Part shown: piece after piece, positions 62,113 to 64,000 of the stretch
Position numbering within the stretch: the first letter of the stretch is position 1
Layout of the letters: every line of letters starts with the position of its first letter
Assembly: GCF_001591385.1 (NCBI RefSeq)
Contig: NZ_BCUU01000004.1
Location: 62,001 to 126,000 of the forward strand
Reading direction: 5' to 3'
DNA from: Variovorax soli NBRC 106424
GTDB taxonomy: Bacteria > Pseudomonadota > Gammaproteobacteria > Burkholderiales > Burkholderiaceae_C
DNA: 64,000 nucleotides
Notes under the pieces: generated by a model
Database searches by the model: none
The model's input: the letters and a program-made list of their open reading frames with translations, nothing else
What the model was told of the DNA's origin: nothing
Program-made: the position numbers and the translations under genes

Positions 62113-64000
62113 TCAGTACGCCAATTGCAACGGCGCGCCTTCGCGCTGCGCCTCCACGTCTGCGCGGTGGAAGGGCAGCGGCAGCCACTTCTTCTCCGAA
62201 AACAGCCGCAGTTGGTCGAAGGCGCGCGGCGAGGCCGGGTCGGTGCTCTGGCCATAGGTGAGCAGCGCCTGCGCCACCGGGCCGCGCTCGTCGAAGCCCA
62301 CCACCTGGATGTAGCTGGTGCCGAAGTTGATGTTGTAGCCCTGGGGCCCGATCACCGGCTGGCCCTGGCTTTCCACCTTGTTGAGCACGCCTTCGAATTC
62401 GTCGCCGCCGGGGATGGCCACCTTCTGGCCCTTGACCACGCGGGCCTGCACATCGGCCAGCGCCACGTCGGGCGCGAAGCCGGCTGTGCGCACGGCGGCC
62501 ACGGCATCGCCCAGTGTCTTGAAGACCGCGTCGCGCGTGGCGGGCGTGGCCATGTCCAGGCCGGCAGGCGTGACCACCGGGCGGGCCGGGTCGAAGGGCA
62601 CGCGCCAGACATTGGGCAGGTCCTTGGCCTTGCGCCAGAACTCGCGGAACAGCGGCGCGCCCTTGGCCTGCGGCGTGCTCGTCCGGTCCCAGGCGGACAG
62701 CGCGCGGCAACCGGCCTGCTGGTCGGCGCCCAGGCTCGTGCCGGCGCTGCGGCAGGCGGCAGCCAAGTCGTCCATCACCAGTTCGCCGGCGTGGTTCCTG
62801 TCGCGGAAGATCACGCTGCGCAGCTCCTGCGCCCCCATCTTGTTGCCGGGCAGGCCGTCGCGGCCCGCCAGGCGAGCCTCGATCTCCAGGATGCCGCTGC
62901 GCGTGCGCAGGCGTTGCGGCACGCCCATCGGCCCCACCAGCGGCGAGATGTTCGCGGGCGCGGCAATGTGCGGATTGGCCAGCCAGAAGCTGTCGTTGCT
63001 GTTCTGCACCCAGTCGGCCGTGACGACCACCGGCATGCGCGCCGGCGGAATGGCGCCGGGGCTGGCGGCGGTGCTGTCGCGCTTCCAGTCGCAGGCGGCG
63101 CGCGAGCCGTCGAGCACGGCCAGGCCCGCGGTGGCGAAGAGCTTCGCCGCGGCCGGCGACGGCGCGCAGTCCTTGAGCTGCTGGGCCGACACGTCGGGCA
63201 CCACGGACAGGTCGGCATACATGGCGTTGCCGCTGCGGTCGGCGCCGATGGTGTTGATCCACGGCATGCCCTGGTTGCCCATGGCCTCGCGCAGCTCGGC
63301 GATGTTGCGCGCGCGGCCCATCTTGATCCAGGCACTGGCCGAGCGGGTGTTGAGCGAGTTGACGTCGCGGATGGCGTAGGCGGTGGTGCTGGTCCAGGCC
63401 AGGCCCGCGCGCGGCAGCGAGACCACCGGCCCCCATTCGGTGCTGTAGAAGGTCTTGCGCGCCGGCTGCGCGCCCGCTGCGGCGGATTCGGCCGGCAGCA
63501 CCACGGTCTTCGCCGTCATCTTCTTGCGCTGGCCGTCGACGATGTAGGTGGTGGGGTCGGCCGGATCGAGCTTGAGCTCGTACAGCGTGAAGCGCTTGCC
63601 GGTGGACACGGTGTGCGTCCAGGCCACGTCCTTGTTGAAGCCGATGGCCACGGTGGGGCTGAGGCCGCCGGTGGCGCCCATGACGTCGATGCTGCCGGGG
63701 ATGGTGAGATGCATCTCCCAGAAGCGGTTGGTGCCGAACCACGGGAAGTGCGGGTTGCCCAGCACCAGGCCGCGGCCGTCGGGCGTGACGTTGCGGCCGA
63801 AGGCCCAGCCGTTGGAGCCCAGCTCGCCGCCCTCGGGGTTGGCGTTGAAGCTCAAGCGTGCGATCTCGAGCGCGGCCTGCTGCGGGTCGACCGCTTCGGC
63901 AGCGGCAGACGTCTTCACAGCAGGCGGCGCGGCTTCGAGCACCGCGGGCGCCAGGGCCGCCAGGCCGCCCTGGATCATCGACAGCTCGGTGGTGCGCGAC
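62113..64000 (-). CDS. Penicillin/AHL acylase family protein (partial, N-terminus beyond the right edge)
   Basis: The fragment runs to the edge of the window and lacks its start. It is an Ntn-hydrolase of the penicillin amidase group (aculeacin/N-acyl-homoserine lactone acylases). The new N-terminus after autocleavage is at GSNGWAFG with the nucleophilic Ser. VTPDGRGLVLGNPHFPWFGTNRFWEMHLTIPG follows, and later GNQGMPWINTIGADRSGNAMYADLS and a C-terminal PASPRAFDQLRLFSEKKWLPLPF. These enzymes cleave amide side chains of beta-lactams or homoserine lactones. The frame extends in phase through 64000 (SRTTELS before the internal Met). Confidence 0.9.
   Translation of the reverse strand, partial: SRTTELSMIQGGLAALAPAVLEAAPPAVKTSAAAEAVDPQQAALEIARLSFNANPEGGELGSNGWAFGRNVTPDGRGLVLGNPHFPWFGTNRFWEMHLTIPGSIDVMGATGGLSPTVAIGFNKDVAWTHTVSTGKRFTLYELKLDPADPTTYIVDGQRKKMTAKTVVLPAESAAAGAQPARKTFYSTEWGPVVSLPRAGLAWTSTTAYAIRDVNSLNTRSASAWIKMGRARNIAELREAMGNQGMPWINTIGADRSGNAMYADLSVVPDVSAQQLKDCAPSPAAAKLFATAGLAVLDGSRAACDWKRDSTAASPGAIPPARMPVVVTADWVQNSNDSFWLANPHIAAPANISPLVGPMGVPQRLRTRSGILEIEARLAGRDGLPGNKMGAQELRSVIFRDRNHAGELVMDDLAAACRSAGTSLGADQQAGCRALSAWDRTSTPQAKGAPLFREFWRKAKDLPNVWRVPFDPARPVVTPAGLDMATPATRDAVFKTLGDAVAAVRTAGFAPDVALADVQARVVKGQKVAIPGGDEFEGVLNKVESQGQPVIGPQGYNINFGTSYIQVVGFDERGPVAQALLTYGQSTDPASPRAFDQLRLFSEKKWLPLPFHRADVEAQREGAPLQLAY

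Overview
This 64 kb window is GC-rich, densely coded bacterial chromosome. Several features point to Burkholderiales, most likely Comamonadaceae and plausibly a Variovorax relative. These are the order DUF2244-ctaC-ctaD, three orphan periplasmic receptors of the Bug (tripartite tricarboxylate) type, Comamonadaceae-like palindromic intergenic repeats, and many catabolic operons with MarR, IclR and GntR regulators. The genus is an inference from gene content and base composition. I see no rRNA, tRNA, CRISPR array, phage gene or insertion sequence.

Layout, left to right. 1-4 kb: the end of a cytochrome c oxidase operon (ctaC with a fused cytochrome c domain, ctaD cut by the window edge), DUF2244 and a BioC-like methyltransferase. 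4-9 kb: comF, trmL, a MaoC hydratase, an orphan ParA ATPase and a KefF/KefC potassium-efflux pair. 9.1-13.2 kb: a Fur-type iron operon (catecholate siderophore receptor, PiuC-like dioxygenase, small PepSY-like protein, cytochrome b561), whose leader carries a textbook intrinsic terminator just before a TTG start. 13.2-24 kb: a complete 2-aminoethylphosphonate (AEP) utilisation locus. A leftward operon encodes uptake (binding protein, ATPase, double permease) and the transaminase PhnW. A rightward operon encodes a GntR regulator, PhnA, PhnY, a PhnZ-like HD oxygenase and an FAD aminophosphonate oxidoreductase. The two operons share one palindromic operator whose arms are the two -35 boxes.

24-42.5 kb: a large catabolic region of unknown substrate. 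It has a MarR regulator, a Bug receptor, a three-subunit molybdenum hydroxylase with a CoxG-like protein, two tandem ~255 bp palindromic elements, an amidohydrolase, and then one long operon from a regulated promoter. That operon encodes an enoyl-CoA hydratase, a feruloyl-CoA-synthase-like ligase, a SDR dehydrogenase, a Liv-type ABC importer with LivM and LivG fused, an acyl-CoA dehydrogenase and a second MarR regulator. Together these look like import, CoA activation and side-chain beta-oxidation of an aromatic or alicyclic acid.

42.5-49.9 kb: mixed accessory genes, including a SRAP/YedK-like protein without the catalytic Cys2, a SDR, a TauE exporter, an ornithine-cyclodeaminase-like enzyme, a POTRA-less Omp85-type barrel and two Bug receptors. 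50-53.5 kb: the last two steps of the beta-ketoadipate pathway (PcaI, PcaJ, PcaF) divergent from an IclR regulator, with a three-box operator between them. 53.5-64 kb: small housekeeping or unknown genes, transporters (LysE, MFS, CPA2 antiporter), a FAH-family hydratase, a GAF protein, a DUF899 protein and a penicillin/AHL-acylase-family enzyme cut by the right edge.
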